Assembly (NCBI GenBank): GCA_902168205.1
Contig: CABHOK010000004.1
Span: 62,001 to 126,000 of the forward strand
DNA length: 64,000 bases
Direction of reading: 5' to 3'
Origin: an uncultured Chitinophaga sp.
GTDB taxonomy: Bacteria > Bacteroidota > Bacteroidia > Cytophagales > Cyclobacteriaceae
Shown: piece by piece, positions 1-9,124 of the stretch
Numbering within the stretch: position 1 is the first letter of the stretch
Layout: each line of letters begins with the position of its first letter
The notes under the pieces: generated by a model
Told to the model about the DNA's origin: nothing
What the model saw: only the letters and a program-made list of their open reading frames with translations
Database searches by the model: none
Translations under genes and position numbers: made by a program

Positions 1-2
1 CT

Positions 3-1769
3 GTTGCTTGCTTTCTCTATGGCTACAATAACGATGGTATACCGTTGGAATTATTTAAGTTTAATATCTCTACAGGTCAGGTTACATCGGATTTTGTTAT
101 ACCTACAGGGACTGAGGTTATTTATGGAGTTTCATTTTCTCCCAACGGCAGAGTACTATATACATCTTGCGCGTGGGGATGTTCAGGAAGTCTCATTCAA
201 CAGTATAATTTGGATGCAGGTACACCACAGCAAATATATGATCAACGCTATACCATTCGGGATACATATGTACAGGGAGGCATGCAATTGGCGAATGACG
301 GCAAACTTTATTTTTTCTCAACGAACTCCACAAAAGTGGAAGAGTATCTGGGAGTGATTATGTATCCTGATAAAACCGGTAATGCTTGCGAGCAGATATC
401 GAATTACGTTGAACTTCCTTGTTGGACCGGTGTGACATATGGCGTTCCTAATTTTATTGAATCATATTTCAGAGAGCAGGTAACTAATGGTAATTGTATG
501 CAAAAAAATGAAAGCTTTGTTGAGAATTTTGATTTTGGTATATCATCAGATTGTCATACCCGTAGTGTTTTCTTTGATAATAAATCTTCTGTTATAGACG
601 CGGAGTTATCCAGACCAACCTTGTTCTACTCGTGGCTTATTAATTTTGGTGACGGAGCAATACATTGGTCACGAGTACCTGAAGATGCTACACATACTTA
701 TGCTACACCTGGTACCTATACAGTAACATTGTCAGTTTCGAGTGCTGGTTGTGTGATATATTCTATGCAACAGCTTGTGACTATCGGAGCGCCCTCTCCT
801 AAATTTAGTTATAAGCAGGACTGTAAAACACTTGCTGTCAATTTTAACAATCTAACAAGTGAGCAAGGTGAGGCCTATACCTTGCATTGGGATTTTGGAG
901 ATAACAGTATTGATAACACTAGTGACGCAAAGAATCCAACACATAAGTATGCTATACCAGGGAAATATGCGGTTACACTGACAGCTACAAATGACTGCGG
1001 ATCATCATCAACCCAAATGGAATTTCAGGTGTACGAACCACTTTCGGTATCATTGGGACCAGATACCGCGTTTTGCTTTGAAACAGATTATATATTGAAG
1101 GTAGCTCGACAGCCTAAGGCTTCCTATCGATGGAGCACAGGTGATACGTGGATCGATATTAAAGTTACTACTCCTGGAGAATACTCAGTGATAGCGAGCC
1201 GAGATGGCTGTGTTGTTTCCGATGTAATCCAATTGAAGTATGAAGATTGCGATTTGTGCAGTACAGTTGTCAAGGATTTACAACTTGGCAGCGATACTAC
1301 TATCTGCGAAACGGATCTTATTCATCTTGGTGTGGATAAATCTGTTAAAGGAGAATTTTTATGGAGCAATAGTCAAACAGAGCATGGTATTGATGTAACC
1401 GAAGCAGGCAAATACTGGCTTACACTTATACAAGGAAATTGCCAGACATCGGACACTGTAACAGTTGATATACGGGACTGCACTGTATGTGATGTATTTA
1501 TACCGAACGTGTTTACGCCCAATATAGATAGTAAGAATGATGTTTTTGCTGTTGATGTTAGATGCGAGCACTATGCCTTTAGATTGACTATATATAACCG
1601 TTGGGGCGATAAATTAATTACTGTTTATGAGCCATCCTGGAACGGGCGCATCGGAAATGAATTTGTCTCCCCGGGTATATATTACTATGCCGTGCAGTAT
1701 TCGTTTACGGGGCCGCAATCACGGGTAATTACTCATCAGAAAAAGGGTTGGCTACATGTGGTCCGTTAA
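3..1769 (+). CDS. PKD-repeat T9SS-exported protein, 5' partial
   Basis: The frame is open to the left edge, so the N-terminus and any signal peptide lie outside the window. Two PKD-like repeats are visible, each with a WxxxFGD-type core followed by a YxxPGxYTVTL-type strand (near 640-770 and 880-1050). Two cysteine-rich repeats containing LGxDTxxC-like strings follow. The end, from about 1480, carries an IPNVFTPN...YNRWG...W(N)G...GIYYY pattern, which is the gliding-motility-associated C-terminal domain (CHU_C/TIGR04131 type). In the family this domain directs export through the type IX secretion system (type B sorting) to the cell surface or medium. The substrate is unknown; PKD domains suggest adhesion or polymer binding. 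Confidence 0.88.
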   Translation, partial: VACFLYGYNNDGIPLELFKFNISTGQVTSDFVIPTGTEVIYGVSFSPNGRVLYTSCAWGCSGSLIQQYNLDAGTPQQIYDQRYTIRDTYVQGGMQLANDGKLYFFSTNSTKVEEYLGVIMYPDKTGNACEQISNYVELPCWTGVTYGVPNFIESYFREQVTNGNCMQKNESFVENFDFGISSDCHTRSVFFDNKSSVIDAELSRPTLFYSWLINFGDGAIHWSRVPEDATHTYATPGTYTVTLSVSSAGCVIYSMQQLVTIGAPSPKFSYKQDCKTLAVNFNNLTSEQGEAYTLHWDFGDNSIDNTSDAKNPTHKYAIPGKYAVTLTATNDCGSSSTQMEFQVYEPLSVSLGPDTAFCFETDYILKVARQPKASYRWSTGDTWIDIKVTTPGEYSVIASRDGCVVSDVIQLKYEDCDLCSTVVKDLQLGSDTTICETDLIHLGVDKSVKGEFLWSNSQTEHGIDVTEAGKYWLTLIQGNCQTSDTVTVDIRDCTVCDVFIPNVFTPNIDSKNDVFAVDVRCEHYAFRLTIYNRWGDKLITVYEPSWNGRIGNEFVSPGIYYYAVQYSFTGPQSRVITHQKKGWLHVVR

Positions 1770-1791
1770 ACTTCAGCGAATGTTCAAAGAG

Positions 1792-2145
1792 TTAATCTCC
1801 TGGCAATAGATGTTGCCTGTTTGTAAAGCTGATATAGTTTGTTAGCAATCCTCTTATTTGTTCAGCAGCCACTGGGTTGGCGGAATGAACTTTGAATGTT
1901 AGTTTGCTCAAATCTAATCCTGATTCATAGACCAACCATTTGGCGGCAGCGTATCCATCGGGAGCCACTTCTCCATTTGCATCCAGTCCTAAATCGTTAT
2001 CAAAGCTGATGAATTCAGGTAGGCCATGCTTTTGTATATGGGTTACAAATTCATTAAAGCTTCTCACAACGTCAAAGGTGTGTACAACGGAATAGTCATA
2101 AACCATATCAACAGTTCGCAGGTCGTCCAGGAATAGCTTTTTCAT
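1792..2145 (-). CDS. cREC cyclic-phosphate-processing receiver-like protein
   Basis: A 117-residue single-domain protein. It begins MKKLFLDDLR with the acidic pair D7/D8, has SFDNDLG (D49, D51) at the end of a predicted strand, and PDGYAAAKWL after it. This is the pattern of the cREC receiver-like family, proposed by comparative genomics to act on cyclic phosphate ends of RNA rather than in phosphorelay. It is the last gene of a minus-strand run that starts with an RNA ligase and contains a CPBP-like membrane protein (gap of 9 nt to that gene). The ligase neighbour fits the RNA-repair idea, but the reaction itself is inference from family literature. Confidence 0.72.
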   Translation of the reverse strand: MKKLFLDDLRTVDMVYDYSVVHTFDVVRSFNEFVTHIQKHGLPEFISFDNDLGLDANGEVAPDGYAAAKWLVYESGLDLSKLTFKVHSANPVAAEQIRGLLTNYISFTNRQHLLPGD

Positions 2146-2154
2146 AATGATTAT

Positions 2155-2820
2155 TTATAGGAATCTGCCAAACACCTCAGCAAAGGGGTCGCGCCCTACT
2201 ATTGTATAGTAAAATAAACCACCGAGCCAACCGTGAAACAATCCTAATACGTATACATTTCGATGGCGCAGGTAAATATAGGTGTATAACAAGGCGAGAA
2301 CGAACGTGCCCGCAATCAACCAGTAGTCTGGATAATGTACCAATGCAAAAAGTACTGCGGTGATAGTTATGATGAAAGCCTCGCTCGTACGATTTACTTT
2401 CAGGTGTTGTAAATTGCCTGCCACCAGACCGACAACAAGGAATTGCTGGATCGTGCCCCATGCTGGATATAAAATAAGAATGGGAATAATATGCCAGCTA
2501 AAGTTTATACTGTGACGCTGATAACCTATGATGAAGAATATAGCAATCGCAATTACTCCAAAAGGCAAAAGCTTGCGTGCCACTGTTCCAAAGTTATCTG
2601 TACGAAAGCCCCAATAGGCGAGTATGCCTTTTACCCGTTTGCTCTGATTTATAACATAGATCGTCCAACCAATGATTGCTATCGCTATAAAGGGAAGTTG
2701 CCATTGCGATATATCCATGAAGATAATTTTGCCGATGCCCATCAGGAGTACGGCCGTTATTTCATATTTCCTTCGTTTATCCGAAATGAAGTGTTGAGGA
2801 TCAGAGAGATTTTGTTTCAT
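2155..2820 (-). CDS. CPBP-family (Abi-like) intramembrane protein, motif 1 altered
   Basis: 221 residues with about six to seven hydrophobic segments. Motif 2 of CPBP intramembrane proteases is present (F158-ALV-H162) and motif 3 as H196-GWLG. Motif 1, normally EExxxR, reads Q125-Q126-FLV-V130, so both glutamates and the arginine are replaced. Active CPBP proteases (Rce1, bacteriocin-immunity Abi proteins) use the motif 1 glutamate for catalysis, so this copy may be inactive or belong to a variant subfamily. It lies between an RNA ligase gene and a cREC gene on the same strand. Confidence 0.78.
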   Translation of the reverse strand: MKQNLSDPQHFISDKRRKYEITAVLLMGIGKIIFMDISQWQLPFIAIAIIGWTIYVINQSKRVKGILAYWGFRTDNFGTVARKLLPFGVIAIAIFFIIGYQRHSINFSWHIIPILILYPAWGTIQQFLVVGLVAGNLQHLKVNRTSEAFIITITAVLFALVHYPDYWLIAGTFVLALLYTYIYLRHRNVYVLGLFHGWLGGLFYYTIVGRDPFAEVFGRFL

Positions 2821-2917
2821 GGTGTTTGTCTATAGGCAACTATAGCAAATATAAATCTGAATCATTAATATCTAGCAGGGTATTAATTCCCCTGCTATTG
2901 ATAAAAATGAATACAAT

Positions 2918-3571
2918 CTACCTCTTAAAATCGCGGAATTTGATTTTCGCTACAATTCGCTGACCGTGACGATTAAACAAATCGACTTTAGGCTTCATGA
3001 TGAGACCTTCTGCGATGTGCTTTTTATCATGTGCAATGATAGAGGTGTAACCTTTCTTTACAAAATCTACTGCTTCTATCAGTGTACCGGTACCGATAAT
3101 TGGTACGATATCTATTTTAAATTTGTTAGCAATGTCTTCTACGTTTTCGCGGGACAGCCAGAAGTTACCGACTTTTACATCGAACAAAATAAAATCAGTA
3201 CCCTGAGTGATGTAACGACTACCATCCTTCTGGATTTTGTTACCGTAGCCTTCACCGTATATACATACTTCGGTTGCATCAGTAAAGATTTGTTTCATAG
3301 TTTCTGCGGTAAATTTCTGTTGCAGTACATTTAGCAGGAAGGTTGGTATATGTGCATCATCGGTTTTTCCTCCGAAGCGCACTTCACCACCATTCCACAT
3401 GATGCGAATGTTTGTACCATCAATTTTTTCGGTCCAGGTCCATGGAATATCTTTCAGTGTTTCAAATTCCGGTAACGCCCAGTGGCCTTCCATCAGTTGT
3501 TTAAAGTTGGTTTCAGGACTGCGCAAAAACACAGTCTGAATCTTGTGGTATTCTTTCATTAGTTTATTCAA
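2918..3571 (-). CDS. RNA ligase family protein (Rnl2/PF09414-like)
   Basis: 217 residues. Nucleotidyltransferase motif I is K49-IDGTNIR, with K49 as the expected AMP-accepting lysine. Motif III is DFILFDVKV, motif IV AEGLIMKP and motif V IVAKIKFRDF near the C-terminus. Ligases of this family seal or cap nicked RNA through a ligase-AMP and an RNA-adenylate intermediate. The protein is short, with little beyond the catalytic core, so no separate C-terminal specificity domain is apparent. It is first in a minus-strand run with the CPBP-like and cREC genes (97 nt gap to the CPBP start). Substrate (tRNA, stress-cleaved RNA) cannot be told from sequence. Confidence 0.85.
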   Translation of the reverse strand: MNKLMKEYHKIQTVFLRSPETNFKQLMEGHWALPEFETLKDIPWTWTEKIDGTNIRIMWNGGEVRFGGKTDDAHIPTFLLNVLQQKFTAETMKQIFTDATEVCIYGEGYGNKIQKDGSRYITQGTDFILFDVKVGNFWLSRENVEDIANKFKIDIVPIIGTGTLIEAVDFVKKGYTSIIAHDKKHIAEGLIMKPKVDLFNRHGQRIVAKIKFRDFKR

Positions 3572-3689
3572 TAAGAGTGTTAATAATTGTATTAGGTATA
3601 GCGAATGATATATGCGTTCAGAAAAGACATGGCAGCGCCACTCCGATGTGTTTTCATCAGACGATATATACTTTTACTATCGTGGAGAA

Positions 3690-3723
3690 TAAAAAAAGCC
3701 CCGGGTTGGTTTACCAGGGGCTT
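3690..3723 (-). terminator. intrinsic terminator of the small gene
   Basis: On the minus strand a 7-bp perfect stem (CAAGCCCC side at 3717-3724, GGGGCTT side at 3696-3702) with a 14-nt loop is followed by a run of seven T (3691-3697). It lies 23 nt after the stop of the 34-residue reading frame and before the RNA ligase start. Confidence 0.75.
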
Positions 3724-3746
3724 GTATGCATCAGCAGTGTGATGTT

Positions 3747-3851
3747 TTATCTATACATATACCCAGGGTAAATCCCAACAGCTCTTCCCGTTAAATACGA
3801 GGCGTATTTAGGGAGCGTATTTTGGTTTGCGATGTTTACTCCTGGTTTCAT
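3747..3851 (-). CDS. small protein, 34 residues, unknown
   Basis: A 35-codon frame starting MKPGVNIANQ and ending GIYPGYMYR, in the gap between the AraC gene and the RNA ligase. The leader is A-rich (ttaaaactaaaATG), as is usual in Bacteroidota. A TATATTTG element, matching the -7 consensus TAnnTTTG, lies about 34-41 nt before the ATG on the minus strand (3885-3892), and a strong terminator follows the stop. Promoter-like element, frame and terminator together look like a short independent transcript. The peptide is basic with glycine/tyrosine-rich end and no clear membrane helix. It could instead be a non-coding RNA with a chance frame. Confidence 0.45.
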   Translation of the reverse strand: MKPGVNIANQNTLPKYASYLTGRAVGIYPGYMYR

Positions 3852-3884
3852 TTTAGTTTTAATTTTTATCGTGTTGCAAATATA

Positions 3885-3892
3885 GTATGAGT
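3885..3892 (-). promoter_or_regulatory. Bacteroidota-type -7 element (TATATTTG)
   Basis: Minus-strand TATATTTG matches the primary-sigma -7 consensus TAnnTTTG known for Bacteroidota. No convincing -33 TTTG was found at the usual spacing, so this is a candidate only. Confidence 0.35.
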
Positions 3893-3943
3893 TTTTGATG
3901 TTGTGGTATAGTATTCCTGTATTTTTTTATGATGATTGTTTTG

Positions 3944-3972
3944 ATAAAGGCCCTGACACTCGGGGCTTTCTA
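3944..3972 (-). terminator. terminator after the AraC gene
   Basis: AAAGCCCC and GGGCCTTT arms on the minus strand pair with one mismatch around an 8-nt loop, 12 nt after the AraC stop. No long T-run follows beyond the TTT of the stem, so strength is uncertain. Confidence 0.5.
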
Positions 3973-3983
3973 TTTGTATAGGC

Positions 3984-4886
3984 TCAATTCAACCTAAACT
4001 CCTTCGGAGACTTTCCCATCTTCGCCTTGAAAATTTTTGTAAAGTAAGAAGGATGTTCAAAGCCGAGGTCGTAAGCGATTTCGCTTATTGATTTATCTGA
4101 ACCCCAGAGTAATGATTTGGCTTTCTCTATTAACTGAAGGTGTATATGCTCCTGCGTGGTTTTTCCGGTGTAGCGCTTTAGTAAATCTGACAAGTAATTA
4201 GGAGAGAGGTGTAACTGCTCAGCAAAATACTTTACATCGGGTAGACCTGTATTTATAAGTGTGTCTTGCGCGAAGTAAGCCAGGAGTGCATTTTCAAATT
4301 GTTGTACTATATCGTGGTTTACTTTGACGCGTGTAATGAACTGGCGGTCGTAAAAGCGATTACAGTAGTTTAGCAGTAGTTCGATGTTGCTTACAATAAG
4401 CGCATGCGAGTGTTTGTCGATATTCTGAGAGTATTCGCGTTTTATGTTTTCGCCACAAGTGCGTAGCATTGCTTTCTCATCGTCAGATACGTGCAGTGCT
4501 TCGTTGGCATCATATTGAAAGAATGAATACTGATGTATTTTTTTTCCGAGGTCGGTTTTGTGGAGCAGATCTGCGTGGAAGAATAATCCCCAGCCTTCGT
4601 TGTATGCAATATAGCGTTGTGTAGATATAGCCTGACCCGGAGCCGTAAATACGAGCGTACCTTCATCGAAATCGTATTGCGATTTGCCATACTTCATAGA
4701 GCCTTTTAACTGCTTGAGATATACTGAGTAGAAGTGAATGCGGAAAGGTGTTTCTTCCTCCGGAAAGTTGTTGCGATTTATTTCGTCTAAAGAAACAAAT
4801 GAGACCAGTGGATGCTTGGGTCCCGGACAGCTATACAGCTTGTGCAGGTCGCTGATGGTGTATATATCTACAAAAGTATTTGGCAT
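3984..4886 (-). CDS. AraC-family transcriptional regulator
   Basis: 300 residues. The last ~100 residues form the double helix-turn-helix: VKYFAEQLHLSPNYLSDLLK is the first recognition unit and ISEIAYDLGFEHPSYFTKIF the second, ending GKSPKEFRLN, all typical AraC signatures. The N-terminal ~190 residues are a probable cupin-like sensing domain (YDFDEGTLVFTAPGQ). It lies 65 nt behind an SDR gene on the same strand, the common Bacteroidota arrangement in which the regulator controls the oxidoreductase. Ligand unknown. Confidence 0.9.
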   Translation of the reverse strand: MPNTFVDIYTISDLHKLYSCPGPKHPLVSFVSLDEINRNNFPEEETPFRIHFYSVYLKQLKGSMKYGKSQYDFDEGTLVFTAPGQAISTQRYIAYNEGWGLFFHADLLHKTDLGKKIHQYSFFQYDANEALHVSDDEKAMLRTCGENIKREYSQNIDKHSHALIVSNIELLLNYCNRFYDRQFITRVKVNHDIVQQFENALLAYFAQDTLINTGLPDVKYFAEQLHLSPNYLSDLLKRYTGKTTQEHIHLQLIEKAKSLLWGSDKSISEIAYDLGFEHPSYFTKIFKAKMGKSPKEFRLN

Positions 4887-4951
4887 ATTGACATGTCAAA
4901 GATACGCAATAATGTTTCTGAATTTATTTACTGTTGTTGAGTATGCACTTC

Positions 4952-5722
4952 TTATAGGTACATACCCCCGGCTACTTCAATACGTTGTCCGTTTATCCAT
5001 TTAGCATCATTGGAACATAGAAATGCTACTACGCTTCCAATGTCGTCAGCTTGTCCAATCCGCGGCAGCGCTGTGATTGCTTTTATATGCTCTTGTACTT
5101 GAGGTGTTTCACGAAGTAGGCCGCCATTAAAATCGGTAGCGATGGCGCCTGGCGCTACTACATTAGCACGTATATAGCGTTGTCCTAATTCTTTAGCTAT
5201 ATACTTGGTGAGTGTTTCTACTCCTGATTTTACACTGGCGTATGCGCCACTGCCGGGATTTGTAAAGCGTGTTAAGCCGCTGGAGATGTTTACAATGGCA
5301 CCGCCATCGCCGATATAGGGCAGGGCTTTTTGTGTAAGGAAGAATACACCTTTTAAATGTACATTCACAAGTTCATCAAACTGCTCTTCTGTCGTGGCTG
5401 CAAGCGATGGTACAGTTATGCCATGTCCTGCGTTGTTGATAAGAAAATCGAAGCGTTCTGATTGGAATCTATTCTTTAAGGATGTCAGTAATGTAGCGTA
5501 AAAAGTATCGAAGCTTTTCGTGTCACCGGTGTTGAGTTGTAAAGCTGTGGCACGTTGTCCGGTTTGTTCGATAGCAGCTACAACAGAAAGTGCTTCGTCT
5601 TTCCTGGAATTGTAGGTTATGATTACATCGTTACCGCGTGCAGCCAGGTTTAAGGCTATATCTTTGCCAAGGCCGCGACTTCCGCCAGTTACCAAAGCGA
5701 TTTTTGTTATGTTCGTTTTCAT
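4952..5722 (-). CDS. SDR-family NAD(P)-dependent oxidoreductase
   Basis: 256 residues with the complete classical short-chain dehydrogenase set: TGGSRGLG cofactor loop near residue 13, NNAG at about 95, catalytic S in VNISSG, and Y-ASV-K (GAYASVKSG). The C-terminus GQRIEVAGGMYL is the usual substrate-side end. Substrate not predictable; the family reduces ketones or oxidises alcohols. It is the first gene of the pair with the AraC regulator and is probably co-transcribed with it. Confidence 0.9.
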   Translation of the reverse strand: MKTNITKIALVTGGSRGLGKDIALNLAARGNDVIITYNSRKDEALSVVAAIEQTGQRATALQLNTGDTKSFDTFYATLLTSLKNRFQSERFDFLINNAGHGITVPSLAATTEEQFDELVNVHLKGVFFLTQKALPYIGDGGAIVNISSGLTRFTNPGSGAYASVKSGVETLTKYIAKELGQRYIRANVVAPGAIATDFNGGLLRETPQVQEHIKAITALPRIGQADDIGSVVAFLCSNDAKWINGQRIEVAGGMYL

Positions 5723-5926
5723 ATTGTTTTGTTTTTAATTACGATGTAAAGGTGCACACACGCCTCGTGACGGATTTATATCTATCTACGCATTGCTTAT
5801 ACTTTTCCCGGTTTGGTTTGCGCGCAGATTTTGCAGGTTGACGCAGAGCTGGATTTGCAAAAAGATGCTATATTGGCTAGTGTAGGATGGTTAAATGTTG
5901 GCTTAAACTAATCGGAATTAGTACTT

Positions 5927-6619
5927 ATGAGCTATATAGAAGATATTCGGATTTATGATCGCAAGGAGGATAAATTTCGTTCCGTGTTAACGAATTGTGT
6001 TTCTCACATGTTCAAGCGTATTTTGAAAAGTAAACTCAGAACACCAAACGTCTTTATTTTTTCGATATATCTGACGGATGATGAAAGTAAACACTTAAGT
6101 TACTATCACTATGGAGGTTTTTTGACTATTGATTATTTCTTTGATCCAGATGTCTACCAGGAGAGTAAAGATGTTTTTGAAAGAAAGAAAATGATTCTCG
6201 ATATGATTCGTAATGCGCTGCTTCACGTGGCTTCTTGCGAAAACTGGGGAACTGATATTATTTTAGACACGTATAATACATGCTTAGCGAGCGAAATAAA
6301 AAATGAATGGTGGTTTAAAGGAAAACCGATTGCTTCACCTGATAGAAGACATTATATCGGTATGTATACCGTGTATGATTTTAGTCGGTTTGAATACTGG
6401 CTCGTACTGTTTGATAAGGCCAAAACAGAATTGATACGACACTTAGTATACAAGGATCGTGCAGAAATTTTTGTAATTTCTCATCTGTCATGGCAGGATC
6501 GTGAGCATATTGTATACAAATTTGGCGGGCCCCAAAAGTTGTTTATATATAGTATTGATGATCTGCTACAATCGCGTGTTGCCGAAATTCCTGAGAAGAT
6601 ACATTTGATGTTTAAGTAA
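5927..6619 (+). CDS. hypothetical protein, 230 residues
   Basis: Begins MSYIEDIRIYDRKED and ends IPEKIHLMFK. I do not recognise a family. It is rich in aromatic and charged residues and has no signal peptide or membrane segment, so it is probably cytoplasmic. An Arg/Lys-rich stretch (HMFKRILKSKLR) lies near residue 25. It is a single plus-strand gene between two minus-strand genes. The frame is long and uninterrupted with normal codon use, so a real gene is likely. Confidence 0.7.
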   Translation: MSYIEDIRIYDRKEDKFRSVLTNCVSHMFKRILKSKLRTPNVFIFSIYLTDDESKHLSYYHYGGFLTIDYFFDPDVYQESKDVFERKKMILDMIRNALLHVASCENWGTDIILDTYNTCLASEIKNEWWFKGKPIASPDRRHYIGMYTVYDFSRFEYWLVLFDKAKTELIRHLVYKDRAEIFVISHLSWQDREHIVYKFGGPQKLFIYSIDDLLQSRVAEIPEKIHLMFK

Positions 6620-6668
6620 ACAATAGGACACGCAAATGTAGCTATCAGGTCAAGTGTAAAACACAATG

Positions 6669-9029
6669 TTACTCATTCCTTAAACTCTTCACCGGGTTCT
6701 CCAATGCCGCTTTAATAGATTGGTAGCCTACCGTAACCAGTGCAAGTGTAATGCATAGCGTTCCTGCGAGTATAAATATCCACCATTCTATGTTGGTTCT
6801 ATAGGTATAGCCTTGAAGCCATTGATCCATAGCATACCATGCGATGGGTGTACCAATCAATATCGCGATAGCTACGAGTGTTGCAAAATCTTTGGAGAGA
6901 AGCGCGGTAATGCGAAGTACAGATGCTCCCAAAGTTTTTCGGATGCCAATCTCTTTTATTCTGACTTCAGCCATATAGCTGGCGAGTCCGAATAGTCCAA
7001 GACATGAGATGAAGATCGTTAGTATAGTGAATACCGAAGTGAGTGATGCGGTGCGTTCGGTGTCTTCAAATTTCTGTGCGTAGTCATCATCTGAAAAATG
7101 AAACTCAAAGGGATATTCAGGATTATACTTTTGAAAGAGTGCTTGTATACCTGAAATGGCTTGCTGTGGAGCTATATCTTCTCTCAGTTTGATGTGGATT
7201 ACATTAAATCCGCTTCCTTTTTCTCCTTCAATAACGAGGGGCTTTATAGTTTGATAAGGTGATCCGGTGATAAAATCTTTTACTACGCCAACGATATGAT
7301 ACTCGGTACCATCCGTTTCGGTTACTCGTTGACCAATCGGGTCTTTAAAGCCAAATGCCTTCGCTGCCGCTTCGTTGATGAGCATGGCCGTTGAATCGGT
7401 CGGGTATTTTTGAAGATCCATATCGCGACCTTGTATCAATTGAAGTGATGCAGTTTCCACCAATCCTTCGTCAGCCGACATTCGGTCAAAGTCGGTTTTG
7501 TCTTCCGGATTTTTACCTTGCCATTGCAGGTCCCACGTGTCACTCATAATCATGCTCATGGGCGACAGCGTTTTGGTTACGCTTGAAGCTATACCGGAAT
7601 TGATGAGCTCATTTTTTAACGGTGTATAGTTCTCGTAGAGATCGCCTGTCATCCAATGATATACCAGTGGTGTCGCATTATAGCCGCGATCGCGTGTTTG
7701 CGTATAGCGTATCTGTTGCACCACTACCATGGTCGCTATAATCAGCACGATTGCAAATGTGAACTGTGTAACGACCAGTATCTTTCTCGGGTTGATGCGT
7801 GCAAAACTTTTTTTGAATGTGCCCTTTAGCACCGTAACAGGTTTAAAAGACGAAAGGAAGAATGCCGGGTAACTGCCAGCAATAATACCCGTGATAATCG
7901 TGAAGGCAATCAATGCTATCCAGAAATATAGTTGTGTAAAAGGTACTGAAACGATTTGGCCAACGAGTGTATTAAAGTAAGGTAACATGAACTGCACCAA
8001 CACAACGGCTATAGCTGCCGATATACCGGCCAGCAAAATTGACTCGATTAAAAATTGTCCTATCAGCAATGTTTTATCAGCACCGGCTACTTTTCGTACA
8101 CCAACTTCTTTTGCCCGTTTTTCACTCCGCGCGGTGCTTAAGTTCATGAAGTTAATGCAGGCTACCAGTAGAACGAATCCACCAATAATGGCGAATAGCC
8201 GTACCGTTTCTATTCGTCCTCCGGCAGATTTTCCATTTTCAAATCGTGAGTATAAATGCCACTGACTGATCGGGTGAAGTATAATTTCTTCTTTAACAAG
8301 CCCTTCGCTGTGACGAATGGTGACGTCTTTTATCTTTTCGCTTACGGATGCAAAGGAGTGCCCGGGCTTGAGTTGGACATACGTAAATATACCATTGTTC
8401 GCCCAGTTTACTTCGTCATCGTTTGTGCGTTTCATGTACCCCCACGACAATATATACTCAAAGTCGAAATCGGTATTGGGCGGCAGGTCTTTCATAACAC
8501 CGGTTACACGGTATAGCTCATTATCGATTTTAATCTCTTTTCCCAATGCATGAATGTCGTCAAACATTTTGAGCGCCATTTTCTCTGTTACAATAATGGA
8601 GTAACTATCGTTGAGTGCTGTGCCGGGATTACCTTCTAATAGTGGAAAGGTAAATATCTTCAGGAAGGAAGGATCTGCAATAAGTGCTTTTGTTGATATT
8701 TTACGATCGTCTACAACCGTAACAAACCACCGGCTAAAGGTTCGTGCTACATCTGCTACATCTTCATACTCTGCTTTGAGTGTTGGGCCAAGAACCTTTG
8801 GTGTATACGGCCAACACTCAATCTTGTCGTTCATCCGGCCTTTGTTCCAGGCCTGGTATATATCTGGGCGATTTACATGAAAGGTATCGAAACTTACTTC
8901 ATGGTCTATCCATATAAAAATTATGATCGCTGTTGCCATTCCCACGGCAAGCCCGGAAATATTAATGAACGAGAAGCCTTTGCTTCTGATGAGATTCCGG
9001 AGTGCGACCTTAAAATAATTTCTGAGCAT
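6669..9029 (-). CDS. MacB/FtsX-family ABC transporter permease
   Basis: 786 residues with the duplicated Bacteroidota architecture: a first membrane helix (GLAVGMATAIIIFIWIDHEVSFD), MacB-like periplasmic core domain, three helices around residues 285-385 with AEKRAKEVGVRKVAGA-type coupling helix, a helix near 425, a second periplasmic domain and three terminal helices with EVRIKEIGIRKTLGAS. Members work with a separate LolD/MacB-type ATPase in export or lipoprotein release. No ATPase gene is adjacent, so its partner is encoded elsewhere. Begins MLRNYFKVALRNLIRSKGFS, the standard start of the family. Confidence 0.93.
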   Translation of the reverse strand: MLRNYFKVALRNLIRSKGFSFINISGLAVGMATAIIIFIWIDHEVSFDTFHVNRPDIYQAWNKGRMNDKIECWPYTPKVLGPTLKAEYEDVADVARTFSRWFVTVVDDRKISTKALIADPSFLKIFTFPLLEGNPGTALNDSYSIIVTEKMALKMFDDIHALGKEIKIDNELYRVTGVMKDLPPNTDFDFEYILSWGYMKRTNDDEVNWANNGIFTYVQLKPGHSFASVSEKIKDVTIRHSEGLVKEEIILHPISQWHLYSRFENGKSAGGRIETVRLFAIIGGFVLLVACINFMNLSTARSEKRAKEVGVRKVAGADKTLLIGQFLIESILLAGISAAIAVVLVQFMLPYFNTLVGQIVSVPFTQLYFWIALIAFTIITGIIAGSYPAFFLSSFKPVTVLKGTFKKSFARINPRKILVVTQFTFAIVLIIATMVVVQQIRYTQTRDRGYNATPLVYHWMTGDLYENYTPLKNELINSGIASSVTKTLSPMSMIMSDTWDLQWQGKNPEDKTDFDRMSADEGLVETASLQLIQGRDMDLQKYPTDSTAMLINEAAAKAFGFKDPIGQRVTETDGTEYHIVGVVKDFITGSPYQTIKPLVIEGEKGSGFNVIHIKLREDIAPQQAISGIQALFQKYNPEYPFEFHFSDDDYAQKFEDTERTASLTSVFTILTIFISCLGLFGLASYMAEVRIKEIGIRKTLGASVLRITALLSKDFATLVAIAILIGTPIAWYAMDQWLQGYTYRTNIEWWIFILAGTLCITLALVTVGYQSIKAALENPVKSLRNE

Positions 9030-9124
9030 GCGTGAAAGTTTATGACCTATTCAGGAATGCACTTGCAAAGCATATTCCAGAATGAAACCCATTTTCTTGC
9101 TTGCATTCCAAGAGTATAAACTTA

